Assembly: GCF_001865575.2 (NCBI RefSeq)
Contig: NZ_CP017562.2
Coordinates: 1,860,001 to 1,924,000 of the forward strand
DNA: 64,000 nt
From: Paraburkholderia sprentiae WSM5005
GTDB lineage: Bacteria > Pseudomonadota > Gammaproteobacteria > Burkholderiales > Burkholderiaceae
Direction: 5' to 3'
In this document: one piece after another, positions 18,101-23,528 of the stretch
Numbering within the stretch: the first letter of the stretch is position 1
How the letters are laid out: every line of letters starts with the position of its first letter
Program-made: the position numbers and the translations under genes
The notes under the pieces: model-generated
What the model was told of the DNA's origin: nothing
Seen by the model: only the letters and a program-made list of their open reading frames with translations
Database searches by the model: none

Positions 18101-19835
18101 TCGTGCTCAGGCCGGTGGACAACGAAGTCACGCCGCTTTGCGCCGTGCTGAGACCCGTTGAGGTCGACGTCGACAGCGAGCTGACGCCGGTGGACAGCGA
18201 ATCCACGCCGCTCTGCACCGTACTAAGGCCTGTCGACGTCGAAGTGGACAGCGACGTCAATTGGCCGAAATTGACCGCATCGGTCGGATTCACGCCGGCG
18301 GCGACGTTAGTCAGCGTCACCGGCGTGCTCGAGCCCGCACCGCCAAGCGTGACCTTCGCATGCGACGCGTCGTCGTATTGAACCGAATTTGAAACTGCCG
18401 TCGACAAGGACGCAACGCCGGTGGACGTCGAAGTCGACAGCGACGAGACAGCGCTGTTGGTCGTGCTCAGACCGGTGGACAGCGAGCTCAGGCCCGTCGA
18501 CGCCGACGTCGACAACAGCGTGACGTTGCTATTCGTCGTGCTCAAACCGGTAGACAGTGAACTCAGCCCCGTCGACGCCGATGTCGACAGCAGCGCGACG
18601 TTGCTATTCGTCGTGCTCAAACCGGTAGACAGCGAGCTCAGGCCCGTCGACGCCGATGTCGACAGCAGCGTGGCGTTGCTATTCGTCGTGCTCAAACCAG
18701 TAGACAGTGAACTCAGCCCCGTCGACGCCGATGTCGACAGCAGCGTGACGTTGCTATTCGTCGTGCTCAAACCGGTAGACAGTGAACTCAGCCCCGTCGA
18801 CGCCGATGTCGACAGCAGGGTGACGTTGCTATTCGTCGTGCTCAAACCGGTAGACAGCGAGCTCAGGCCCGTCGACGTCGACGTCGACAGTGAGTCCACC
18901 GTACTCGCGACCGAATACAACTGGCTGCCATTTACCGCGTCAGTACTGCTTGCGCCGACTAGCCCCGCGGCCACATTCTGTATGCGCCGCTCGGCCCCCG
19001 CCGCTCCAACACTGACGACACCGGCAGCGCCATTAGAGCCGGCGAACGACCCAAACGTGGTCCCACCGATTGTCGCGCTGCTGACCGTGCCGGTTCCGCC
19101 GGTGGCCGTCGTCGCGGTACCGGTCGTACTGGCGCTCGAGCCGAGCGCGACCGAATTGGCAACATTTGCTGTCGAGTGGTATCCAAGAGCCGTCGACTGA
19201 CTACCTGACGCAACAGCTACAGTTCCAAGCGCGACAGCCGATACACCCGAAGCAGTACTCTGAACGCCAATAGCCACTGCCCAAGTCGCACTACTAGTGA
19301 CAACACTCCCAAGGCCAATCGCAATGGCGTCCAGACCATTTGCTTGAGCGGTACTACCAATGGCTATAGCGTTCGCAGCGTTTGTTACAGCGGTACTACC
19401 AATGGCTATCGAGTCGATGTTGCTTGCAGTTGAGTAATTGCCAATCGCAGTCGAACCCGAACCCGACGCAACATTCAGAAACCCGAGTCCCGTAGCCCAC
19501 ACACCACTGGCCGTACTCCCGGCACCGACAGCCGTTGCCCCACTCGCAATGGCGTCAGTCTGGCCACCAACTGCGGTCGCATAAGTCGCATTCGCTGTAG
19601 CAGCAACTCCACCAGGCGCACTAATAGCGACACTAGCAATTACCGACGCTGAGCCATTCCCTGCAGAGTACTGTGCATAAGCACTATGTCCCTGCGCACC
19701 TAAAGCCACGATTGCCAAGGCGGTAGCACGAACTAACTTTGACTTTTTGGGCTTCCCCCTTGCAGAATCGATTTCCGACACTGCAACCCAAGCCCCCAGC
19801 GATTCGTTCCAGATCGATCGGTATGTCTTGTTCAT
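9117..19835 (-). CDS. Giant trimeric autotransporter adhesin (YadA-like, SLST-repeat stalk)
   Basis: 3572 residues. It starts with an extended signal peptide typical of large autotransporters (MNKTYRSIWNESLGAWVAVS, basic linker, LVRATALAIVALG, likely cleavage after AYA at residue 54). Residues about 85-235 are YadA-head left-handed roll repeats (AIGSTA, AIAIG, VALG units) ending in a neck (ERRIQNVAAGLVGASSTDAV). A stalk of about 3000 residues follows, built from SLSTSASTGLS, SLSTGLS, TTNSTVT and TVQSGVT units interrupted by nine or ten neck modules (VTLGGAGSSTPVTLTNVAAG then DAVNFGQL). A second short head patch, a final neck and a YadA membrane anchor of about 90 residues end in GAGIGYQW. The anchor trimerises in the outer membrane and exports the passenger to the cell surface. 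SLST motifs are known from Burkholderia adhesins of the BoaA/BpaC type. The Ser/Thr-rich stalk and adjoining transferase genes suggest glycosylation. Confidence 0.97.
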   Translation of the reverse strand: MNKTYRSIWNESLGAWVAVSEIDSARGKPKKSKLVRATALAIVALGAQGHSAYAQYSAGNGSASVIASVAISAPGGVAATANATYATAVGGQTDAIASGATAVGAGSTASGVWATGLGFLNVASGSGSTAIGNYSTASNIDSIAIGSTAVTNAANAIAIGSTAQANGLDAIAIGLGSVVTSSATWAVAIGVQSTASGVSAVALGTVAVASGSQSTALGYHSTANVANSVALGSSASTTGTATTATGGTGTVSSATIGGTTFGSFAGSNGAAGVVSVGAAGAERRIQNVAAGLVGASSTDAVNGSQLYSVASTVDSLSTSTSTGLSSLSTGLSTTNSNVTLLSTSASTGLSSLSTGLSTTNSNVTLLSTSASTGLSSLSTGLSTTNSNATLLSTSASTGLSSLSTGLSTTNSNVALLSTSASTGLSSLSTGLSTTNSNVTLLSTSASTGLSSLSTGLSTTNSAVSSLSTSTSTGVASLSTAVSNSVQYDDASHAKVTLGGAGSSTPVTLTNVAAGVNPTDAVNFGQLTSLSTSTSTGLSTVQSGVDSLSTGVSSLSTSTSTGLSTAQSGVTSLSTGLSTTNSKVTSLSTSTSTGLSTAQSGVNSLSTGLGSLSTSTSTGIASLSTGVANAVQYDDSTHSKVTLGGAGASTPVTLTNVADGVNAADAVNFGQLTSLSTSTSTGLSTTQSGVTSLSTGLSTANSKVTSLSTSTSTGLSTAQSGVTSLSTGLSTTNSTVTSLSTSASTGLSTAQSGVTSLSTGLSTANSTVTSLSTSASTGLSTAQSGVTSLSTGLSATNSTVTSLSTSASTGLSTVQSGVTSLSTGLSTTNSTVASLSTSTSTGISSLSTGIANAVQYDDPSHTKVTLGGAGSSTPVTLTNVAAGVNPTDAVNYGQLTSLSTSASTGLSTTQSGVNSLSTGVSSLSTSASTGIASLSTSASTGISTVQSGVTSLSTGLSATNSTVTSLSTSASTGIASLSTSTSTGISTAQSGVTSLSTGLSTTNSAVTSLSTSASTGLSSLSTSTSTGISTVQSGVTSLSTGLSTTNSTVTSLSTSASTGLSSLSTSTSTGISSLSTGIANAVQYDDPSHTKVTLGGAGSSTPVTLTNVAAGVNPTDAVNYGQLTSLSTSASTGLSTTQSGVTSLSTGLNTTNSTVTSLSTSASTGLSTAQSGVNSLSTGVSSLSTSASTGIASLSTSASTGLSTVQSGVTSLSTGLSATNSTVTSLSTSASTGIASLSTSASTGLTSLSTSASTGISTVQSGVTSLSTGLSTTNSTVTSLSTSASTGIASLSTSASTGLSSLSTSTSTGISSLSTGIANAVQYDDPSHTKVTLGGAGSSTPVTLTNVAAGVNPTDAVNYGQLTSLSTSASTGLSTTQSGVTSLSTGLSTTNSTVTSLSTSASTGLSTAQSGVNSLSTGLNSLSISASTGLSSLSTSASTGISTAQSGVSSLSTGLSTTNSNMVSLSNSASTGLSSLSTSASTGLSSLSTSTSTGISTAQSGVNSLSTGVSSLSTSASTGIASLSTSASTGLSTVQSGVTSLSTGLSTTNSTVTSLSTSASTGLSSLSTSTSTGISTVQSGVTSLSTGLSATNSTVTSLSTSASTGLSSLSTSASTGLSSLSTSTSTGISTAQSGVTSLSTGLSTTNSTVTSLSTSASTGIASLSTSASTGLSSLSTSTSTGISTVQSGVTSLSTGLSTTNSTVTSLSTSTSTGIASLSTSASTGLSSLSTSASTGISTAQSGVTSLSTGLSSLSTSTSTGISSLSTGIANAVQYDDPSHTKVTLGGAGSSTPVTLTNVAAGVNPTDAVNYGQLTSLSTSASTGLSTTQSGVTSLSTGLSTTNSTVTSLSTSASTGLSTAQSGMNSLSTGLNSLSTSASTGLSSLSTSASTGVSSLSTSASTGISTVQSGVTSLSTGLSATNSTVTSLSTSASTGIASLSTSASTGISTAQSGVNSLSTGLNSLSTSASTGLSSLSTSTSTGISTAQSGVNSLSTGVNSLSTSASTGIASLSTSTSTGISTAQSGVTSLSTGLSTTNSTVTSLSTSASTGLSSLSTSASTGLSTVQSGVTSLSTGLGSLSTSTSTGISSLSTSASTGISTAQSGVTSLSTGLNSLSTSASTGISSLSTSASTGISTAQSGVTSLSTGLSSLSTSASTGISTVQSGVNSLSTGLSTTNSTVTSLSTSASTGIASLSTSSSTGISTAQSGVTSLSTGLNSLSTSTSTGLSSLSTSTSTGISTAQSGVTSLSTGVSSLSTSASTGISTAQSGVTSLSTGLNSLSTSTSTGLSSLSTSSSTGISTAQSGVTSLSTGLSSLSTSTSTSISSLSTGVANAVQYDDPSHTKVTLGGAGSSTPVTLTNVAAGVNPTDAVNFGQLTSLSTTASTGLSSVQSGVNSLSTGLSTTNSTVTSLSTSASTGLSSLSTSASTGISTVQSGVTSLSTGVSSLSTSTSTGIASLSTSSSTGISTAQSGVTSLSTGLSSLSTSTSTGLSSLSTSASTGISTVQSGVTSLSTGVSSLSTSASTGISTAQSGVNSLSTGLGSLSTSTSTGLSSLSTSASTGISTVQSGVTSLSTGVSSLSTSASTGISTAQSGVNSLSTGLSSLSTSTSTGLSSLSTSASTGLSSLSTSTSTGLSTAQSGVNSLSTGLSTTNSNVVSLSTSASTGLSSLSTSASTGISTVQSGVASLSTGVSSLSTSTSTGIASLSTSSSTGISTAQSGVTSLSTGLNSLSTSTSTGLSSLSTSASTGISTVQSGVTSLSTGVSSLSTSASTGISTAQSGVTSLSTGLNSLSTSTSTGLSSLSTSSSTGISTAQSGVTSLSTGLSSLSTSTSTSISSLSTGVANAVQYDDPSHTKVTLGGAGSSTPVTLTNVAAGVNPTDAVNFGQLTSLSTTASTGLSSVQSGVNSLSTGLSTTNSTVTSLSTSASTGLSSLSTSASTGISTVQSGVTSLSTGVSSLSTSTSTGIASLSTSSSTGISTAQSGVTSLSTGLNSLSTSTSTGLSSLSTSTSTGLSTAQSGVNSLSTGLSTTNSNVVSLSTSASTGIASLSTSASTGLSTIQSGVTSLSTGLSTTNSSVTSLSTSTSTSLSSLSTGVANAVQYDDPSHTKVTLGGAGSTTPVTLTNVADGVNPTDAVNFGQLTSLSTSTTAGLNSLSTGLSTTNSNVVSLSTSASTGLSTVQSGMTSLSTGLSTTNSNVTALSTSTSTGLSTVQSGMTSLSTGLSTTNSSVASLSTGLTTASSSVTALSTGIANGTVGLVQQAGGAPGNGVITVGAHTGGTSVDFTGTSGARQLTGVAAGTAPTDAVNVSQLQAVASVASDAVLYDSPAHNSVTLGGVGAGSAVTLTNIAAGKVSATSTDAINGSQLFALETQISTLGSSGLGAQVPPDQQSTVSSTPLKGVAVNSSEPASATGTESAALGGNSTASGSKSVAVGSGATASGPNSVALGAGSVASEPDTVSIGSPGHERTLTNVAPGVNPTDAVNMSQLNSVQQGVNALARQAYSGIAGATALTMIPEVDPGKTLSVGIGSGNYKGYSAVAIGFTARITDNLKLKGGVSTSSSGTVYGAGIGYQW
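10090..18900 (-). repeat. Coding tandem-repeat tract of the adhesin stalk (21- and 33-bp units)
   Basis: Nearly 9 kb of imperfect tandem repeats inside the adhesin gene. Units are 33 bp (11 residues, SLSTSASTGLS type) and 21 bp (7 residues, SLSTGLS, TTNSTVT and TVQSGVT types) in varying order, so the frame is always kept. Neck modules recur near 10440, 11200, 12740, 14425, 15777, 16495, 17178, 17845 and 18280. Spacings range from about 0.4 to 1.7 kb. Large blocks are near-duplicates, for example the sequence around 10900-11400 and around 12430-12960. The tract is a natural substrate for slippage and homologous recombination, and for short-read assembly error. Confidence 0.95.
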
Positions 19836-20527
19836 TCTTTATTGCCCACCCTATTCTCTCACCCGATCATCCGCAACTCTTCGATCCGGGTTCACTACGG
19901 CCTCGACAGAACACATGAGATCCCTTCGCCAACCCCATCACGCGGAATTCGTTGCCGAATTCCTTTCAAGGCAATCTCATTACCCAAAGAACATATTGGT
20001 CAGCATATCGATCGCCTTAACCCGCTTTGCGAATATTTGTGACATGCCTTGATGCCCTCGGGTATCTGCGCACGCAGCGCCCCACGCCCTGCTTTTCGCC
20101 TGCCCCAACTTCAATCCTCGTTGCGAGTTTCATCCCCGCGGAGACGAAGATCTCCGCCAGGGCAACGCAAACCCACCCTCCGACCATCATGTGGATTCTG
20201 GAAACTTGCGTGTATGTGAGTGAACGAATTGAAAACTGACTGAATCTTATGAAAGCACTTAACTCTCGCCCCGATCTCTGAATATCTCCTTATCGACGCG
20301 CATATGTATCAGCTTGAAAATACTGAAGTCACGTCAATTCTTCCGGATTCGCCGTTTCGAGACACTTGGCGCGCAATATCGCTCGAGTTCACAAACATTC
20401 ACAACATTCGTGGACCGGATAGTTAAAATCGGCGCGCGGTACTGCAATCGAAAATTTTGATCGAGCTCGGAATAGCCACCCGCGAACACTGCCGCCGCAC
20501 GCTTACTCGCCATCCGGAACAAAACAC
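19836..20527. promoter_or_regulatory. AT-richer region upstream of the adhesin, no gene seen
   Basis: About 690 bases with visibly lower GC than the flanks, especially 20240-20420, and no convincing coding frame. It must hold the adhesin promoter and leader unless transcription starts upstream of the small gene at 20528-20947. I could not identify a convincing -35/-10 pair or operator. Lower GC in front of a surface adhesin is a common target of H-NS-type silencing, which is inference only. Confidence 0.4.
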
Positions 20528-20947
20528 TCAAGCAAGCAAGCTGTTCACTGTCGCACCGACCCAGATACCACCAACCAGACCGACGACGCGCCCCATCAGC
20601 ATTGCGCGCACATGCTCGTCACGAGTAAACACGCTACGCCGAGACCGCAAAACCGTCTTCAGCAACAAGGGCCTCGGCAACAGCAAACAGGCCGAAGCGA
20701 CAGCCTTCAGCGCCAGTCGCAACGCGAATCCGTGACCGATGGAAAAGGTCAACTTCCAATGATCCACTCCGGCGGAGACGAACCATCCGACGAGGACGCC
20801 CAATGTCACGCCCCCAAAAAACCTTTCAGCCAAATACGTTGAATGCACGATCCTTCCCAGTTTTCCAGTGAGTGAATGGTAGAAGGCATCGTGGATCAAC
20901 GCGTCACAGAAAGTGAACCGCCGGAATGGGAAGACCATGAAACGCAT
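20528..20947 (-). CDS. Hypothetical small membrane protein upstream of the adhesin
   Basis: 139 residues if translated from the ATG at 20945-20947; a second ATG is 9 bases in. Three hydrophobic segments are visible, at about residues 43-61 (RFFGGVTLGVLVGWFVSAGV), 73-92 (GFALRLALKAVASACLLLP) and 116-137 (MLMGRVVGLVGGIWVGATVN), separated by a basic loop (KTVLRSRRSVFTRDE). I do not recognise a family. The regular spacing of membrane segments argues for a real gene, but the ribosome-binding site is weak and base composition is less coding-like than in the neighbours. It reads toward the adhesin, 692 bases before its start. Confidence 0.5.
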   Translation of the reverse strand: MRFMVFPFRRFTFCDALIHDAFYHSLTGKLGRIVHSTYLAERFFGGVTLGVLVGWFVSAGVDHWKLTFSIGHGFALRLALKAVASACLLLPRPLLLKTVLRSRRSVFTRDEHVRAMLMGRVVGLVGGIWVGATVNSLLA

Positions 20948-21095
20948 GCTTCATTGATGCGCCACGTTTCAATAATTCACAACCCGTTCGACATAGTTCA
21001 GTACGATTCCATTGTCGGAACAGTTCGTCGATAAACGGCACGAACGTCGGTTCGCCCGATGTGAGGCCTGCAACACACGTGCATCAGAGATTGCC

Positions 21096-21899
21096 ATGGA
21101 ACACATAGCCGCGAACATTTGCAACTCCTGCACAATCGGCGACGCGGAGCGCGGACTAGCCAGACGGGAATTCTTCTTCGTCTATCAGCCCAAACTTCGA
21201 CTGCAGCAAGGCCGGCTGTCTGGCTTCGAATCACTGCTGCGATGGCGCCATCCTGCACGCGGGGTTCTCACACCAGATGCGTTCATCCACTTTGTGGAAG
21301 ACTCCCCGCTAACCGCGAGCTTCACGGATTTCGTCGTCGCCGAAGCGACCCAGACGCTGGCTGACTGGACAACCCGCGGGTACGACACGCTTTCTCTAGC
21401 GGTCAATCTTCCCGCTAGAGAAATTGGCCGCCCCGGGTTTACAAACAAGCTATCCACCCTGCTTCGCACCCGCTCGCTGAATGCGTCCCGGTTGCAGATC
21501 GAACTCACCGAAAACACCGATCCCGGTTCGATCGACACGCTTGCGTCGGCGGTAAAGTCTCTCAGGGAATCCGGCGTAAGCGTCGCAATCGACGACTTCG
21601 GCTCGGGGTGCTGGTCGCTTGCCGTTCTCCATCGGCTTGGCGTCGATACACTCAAGCTGGATCGCAAGTTCATGCGCGATATTCAGGACAACGCCGATTC
21701 AAAAGTGGTAGTGGAATCGCTCGTGCAGCTCGGGCAGCGCCTCGGCAAACGCGTTGTCATCGAAGGCATCGAGACGGCGGCGCAGTTTGCATGGGCCATG
21801 ACAGTCGGACATATAGATTGCCAGGGTTACTACATTTCAGAGCCGATTAGCACCGAACAGATTGACCGGCTGATCGCGAGACACGGCATCACTCATTAG
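21096..21899 (+). CDS. EAL-domain cyclic-di-GMP phosphodiesterase
   Basis: 267 residues from the ATG at 21096; the open frame could extend to a TTG at 21012, which seems less likely. It is a stand-alone EAL domain with no membrane segment or sensory domain, though a short CNSC motif lies near the start. Catalytic landmarks are present: ESL in place of EAL within GFESLLRW, the Asn in LAVNLPAR, ELTEN, DDFGSG with both metal-binding Asp, KLDR, the Glu in VIEGIE and the Gln in CQGYYISEP. It should hydrolyse c-di-GMP to pGpG. It is transcribed away from the adhesin unit. Since c-di-GMP generally favours adhesion, a phosphodiesterase here may tune adhesin expression or biofilm release. That link is inferred from position. 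Confidence 0.88.
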   Translation: MEHIAANICNSCTIGDAERGLARREFFFVYQPKLRLQQGRLSGFESLLRWRHPARGVLTPDAFIHFVEDSPLTASFTDFVVAEATQTLADWTTRGYDTLSLAVNLPAREIGRPGFTNKLSTLLRTRSLNASRLQIELTENTDPGSIDTLASAVKSLRESGVSVAIDDFGSGCWSLAVLHRLGVDTLKLDRKFMRDIQDNADSKVVVESLVQLGQRLGKRVVIEGIETAAQFAWAMTVGHIDCQGYYISEPISTEQIDRLIARHGITH

Positions 21900-21951
21900 C
21901 GCTTTCTACCTCGCTTATATATCCTCAACCCCGCCCACCTCACAGGTTGAC

Positions 21952-22248
21952 TCACAGTAAAGTTTCGGGTTTCACCTGATACGCGAGCAACCCCGTCCAC
22001 TGCCAGTCTGGAAGCGAAGCCATTTTCTCGAGACGCGCAAATTCTTCCTGCCCCGGTTCGGTCAGGATCGCAATGTCGATGGGTTCAGGAACTCTCGCGT
22101 GGACTCTGGGTGGCAAGCGCTGGATCTCAACAAGTCCGAGGTTGCGAAGCGTAACCAGTTTCTTCGGTTTCTTCGTCCACGGGATCTGGCGGTGATAAAC
22201 CAACCTGAGCAATCTGAGACTTTCTTCGTTGGACAACACCGCAGCCAC
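21952..22248 (-). CDS. Hypothetical protein, end of a small-gene operon
   Basis: 98 residues from a GTG at 22246-22248, directly after the TAG of the preceding gene. The sequence is mixed helical with basic and acidic patches (RQIPWTKKPKKLVTLRNLGL, then LTEPGQEEFARLEKM). It has no signal peptide or membrane segment. The middle could fit a small winged-helix fold, but I do not recognise a family. It is convergent with the EAL gene and 52 bases from it. The stop-start junction with 22249-22443 supports translation as the last member of a compact leftward operon beginning near 23344. Confidence 0.6.
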   Translation of the reverse strand: MAAVLSNEESLRLLRLVYHRQIPWTKKPKKLVTLRNLGLVEIQRLPPRVHARVPEPIDIAILTEPGQEEFARLEKMASLPDWQWTGLLAYQVKPETLL

Positions 22249-22443
22249 CTACTTCGGAAATATCAGCGCGAGAATCAAATGGAGAAATCCCCACGCGAAC
22301 AGCAGTGACAGGGAAACCGCCCCGACGGCGAACGACACGATCCAGCGCTTGCCAAGACCCGACATGCCGTCAACCTCGTCTGTCCAGCGCGCGAATCTGT
22401 TTGCCGCAGGTAACCCGGGTTGAATAGTTACTTCAGTTCGCAT
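22249..22443 (-). CDS. Hypothetical small single-pass membrane protein
   Basis: 64 residues from the ATG at 22441-22443. The N-terminal 35 residues are soluble (MRTEVTIQPGLPAANRFARW) and the C-terminal part is one hydrophobic helix (WIVSFAVGAVSLSLLFAWGF and onward) ending IFPK. The stop abuts the start of the next gene. I do not recognise a family. It may anchor or partner the soluble product encoded next to it. Confidence 0.55.
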   Translation of the reverse strand: MRTEVTIQPGLPAANRFARWTDEVDGMSGLGKRWIVSFAVGAVSLSLLFAWGFLHLILALIFPK

Positions 22444-22534
22444 GTATCAACTTTTCTCGAATAAAGCGTTTGCACGGCTTTGTGAACGGCACAGTCTGTC
22501 GATCTCTGGCAGGTGCAATTTCCCCCGGCGCACA

Positions 22535-22744
22535 CTAGCACCAGCGCCCTTTTGGTCTCGTCCCCGCAAGCACATACCGGAATGCATCGCCCGACATCAG
22601 TGCAACCAGGCGCATCATCCTCACCCCTTGCACGCCCGTCACAATGGCAGGCTTTGATGTGACCCACGCTTCCATCGCTTGAAGTCGATGATGCAGTTCC
22701 AAGATCGTTTTCGTCTCTGACTCATTCATTTTTTTTGCGCTCAT
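22535..22744 (-). CDS. Hypothetical small protein in the small-gene operon
   Basis: 69 residues from the ATG at 22742-22744, six bases after the stop of the preceding gene. It opens with a polar, probably helical part (KKMNESETKTILELHHRLQA) followed by a mildly hydrophobic part (AIVTGVQGVRMMRLVALM). No known motif. A cysteine-rich reading in another frame of the same DNA was judged a shadow. Tight spacing is the main support for this gene. Confidence 0.5.
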   Translation of the reverse strand: MSAKKMNESETKTILELHHRLQAMEAWVTSKPAIVTGVQGVRMMRLVALMSGDAFRYVLAGTRPKGRWC

Positions 22745-22750
22745 CGCCGT

Positions 22751-23128
22751 TCACCATTTCCAGGGCGCCGTTACGGCATCTACCGCTATCCGTGGATAGG
22801 CAATCGACTCCTCCGCGGCGCGCGCCATATGGAGAAAATTAGCATCATTGGACGCTTTCCCTTGCCACACATGATCGTTGACTTTCCGGCCCACCAGATA
22901 CAGTCGAAAATGCGCCCCAAGAATGATCACGCCCATCGCAGTTTTTACTACACCGCCTCTCGCCATGCGTATCTTCTCCAACTGCACACTGCTGAGTCGA
23001 ACCCCGACGCGTTGCTCGCTGTGGCCGGCCGCGAGTAACAGCATGTCGTCATCCGCGGCAAGAAACCAAGTCGGCGTCTCGGTGCCGAGGCGTAGATAGA
23101 GAAGATCCTCTGCACACCATGCAGTCAT
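22751..23128 (-). CDS. Hypothetical protein in the small-gene operon
   Basis: 125 residues from the ATG at 23126-23128, with AAGGTG about 8 bases upstream; the frame also allows a TTG at 23144-23146. The sequence looks like a compact, mostly beta protein (LLYLRLGTETPTWFLAADDD, then VGVRLSSVQLEKIRM, then FRLYLVGRKVNDHVW). No signal peptide or recognised domain. Its stop is 6 bases before the next start and its own start follows the preceding gene's stop by about 18 bases, so operon membership is well supported even though the function is not known. Confidence 0.6.
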   Translation of the reverse strand: MTAWCAEDLLYLRLGTETPTWFLAADDDMLLLAAGHSEQRVGVRLSSVQLEKIRMARGGVVKTAMGVIILGAHFRLYLVGRKVNDHVWQGKASNDANFLHMARAAEESIAYPRIAVDAVTAPWKW

Positions 23129-23146
23129 GCCGCGCACCTTCGCCAA

Positions 23147-23344
23147 TCAAAAAATTTGGTGATCGTTTGGAACGGTTTCGCGAGTGTGCCGTTCTTCGGC
23201 CAACACGCGACGCGCCTCGCGATGGACTGCCAGAACGCCGAACGACAACTCGTCAAGACCGGTAGCTCGCGCGGCCACCTTGAATGCGGCGTAATCTTCC
23301 GGGTGAAACGAAAGGGTCACTTGGACCCGATGCGGGCTTGCCAT
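23147..23344 (-). CDS. Small ribbon-helix-helix-like protein, first gene of the small-gene operon
   Basis: 65 residues from the ATG at 23342-23344, which has GGAG 7 bases upstream. The start HRVQVTLSFHPEDYAAFKVA, then helices through GVLAVHREARRVLAEE, has the strand-helix-helix look of a short DNA-binding protein such as an antitoxin or plasmid-type repressor, but the match is only by shape. It leads a leftward run of five small genes and could be its own regulator. A toxin partner is not obvious among the neighbours. Confidence 0.5.
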   Translation of the reverse strand: MASPHRVQVTLSFHPEDYAAFKVAARATGLDELSFGVLAVHREARRVLAEERHTRETVPNDHQIF

Positions 23345-23528
23345 TGATAGCTCCAGTCTGGTTTCAGTGCTCACAATGCTTGGTCAGAACACTTGCAACG
23401 GAATGTAACTGGAGACCTACGTGGGGGTTGCCAAGAATTGTGACATCGGGTGCCTTGTTGTCAGGTTCGACAGATCAAGGCAACTTTTCGTTTGGCTTCG
23501 GAAAAATACCCGATTCCCACACAATCCG

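Noticed and set aside
10606..18381. Very long open frames on the plus strand opposite the adhesin stalk (for example 11803-14412, 869 codons)
   Set aside because: They are the mirror of a low-complexity repeat: the same 21/33-base units give VDSEVTPLCAVLMPVE-type text with no start sites, domains or independent composition. Stops are avoided only because the sense repeat has no codons that create them.
10090..18900. Regular direct repeats as a possible CRISPR array
   Set aside because: Repeat units are contiguous and in frame with a coding sequence, spacers are absent, and no cas genes are present.
21012..21095. 28-codon N-terminal extension of the EAL protein starting at a TTG
   Set aside because: No conserved domain there, rare start codon, and an ATG with a fair upstream sequence at 21096.
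22428..22667. Cysteine-rich 79-residue minus-strand frame
   Set aside because: Overlaps the better-placed 69-codon gene at 22535-22744 in another frame; cysteines do not form a known zinc or metal-binding pattern.
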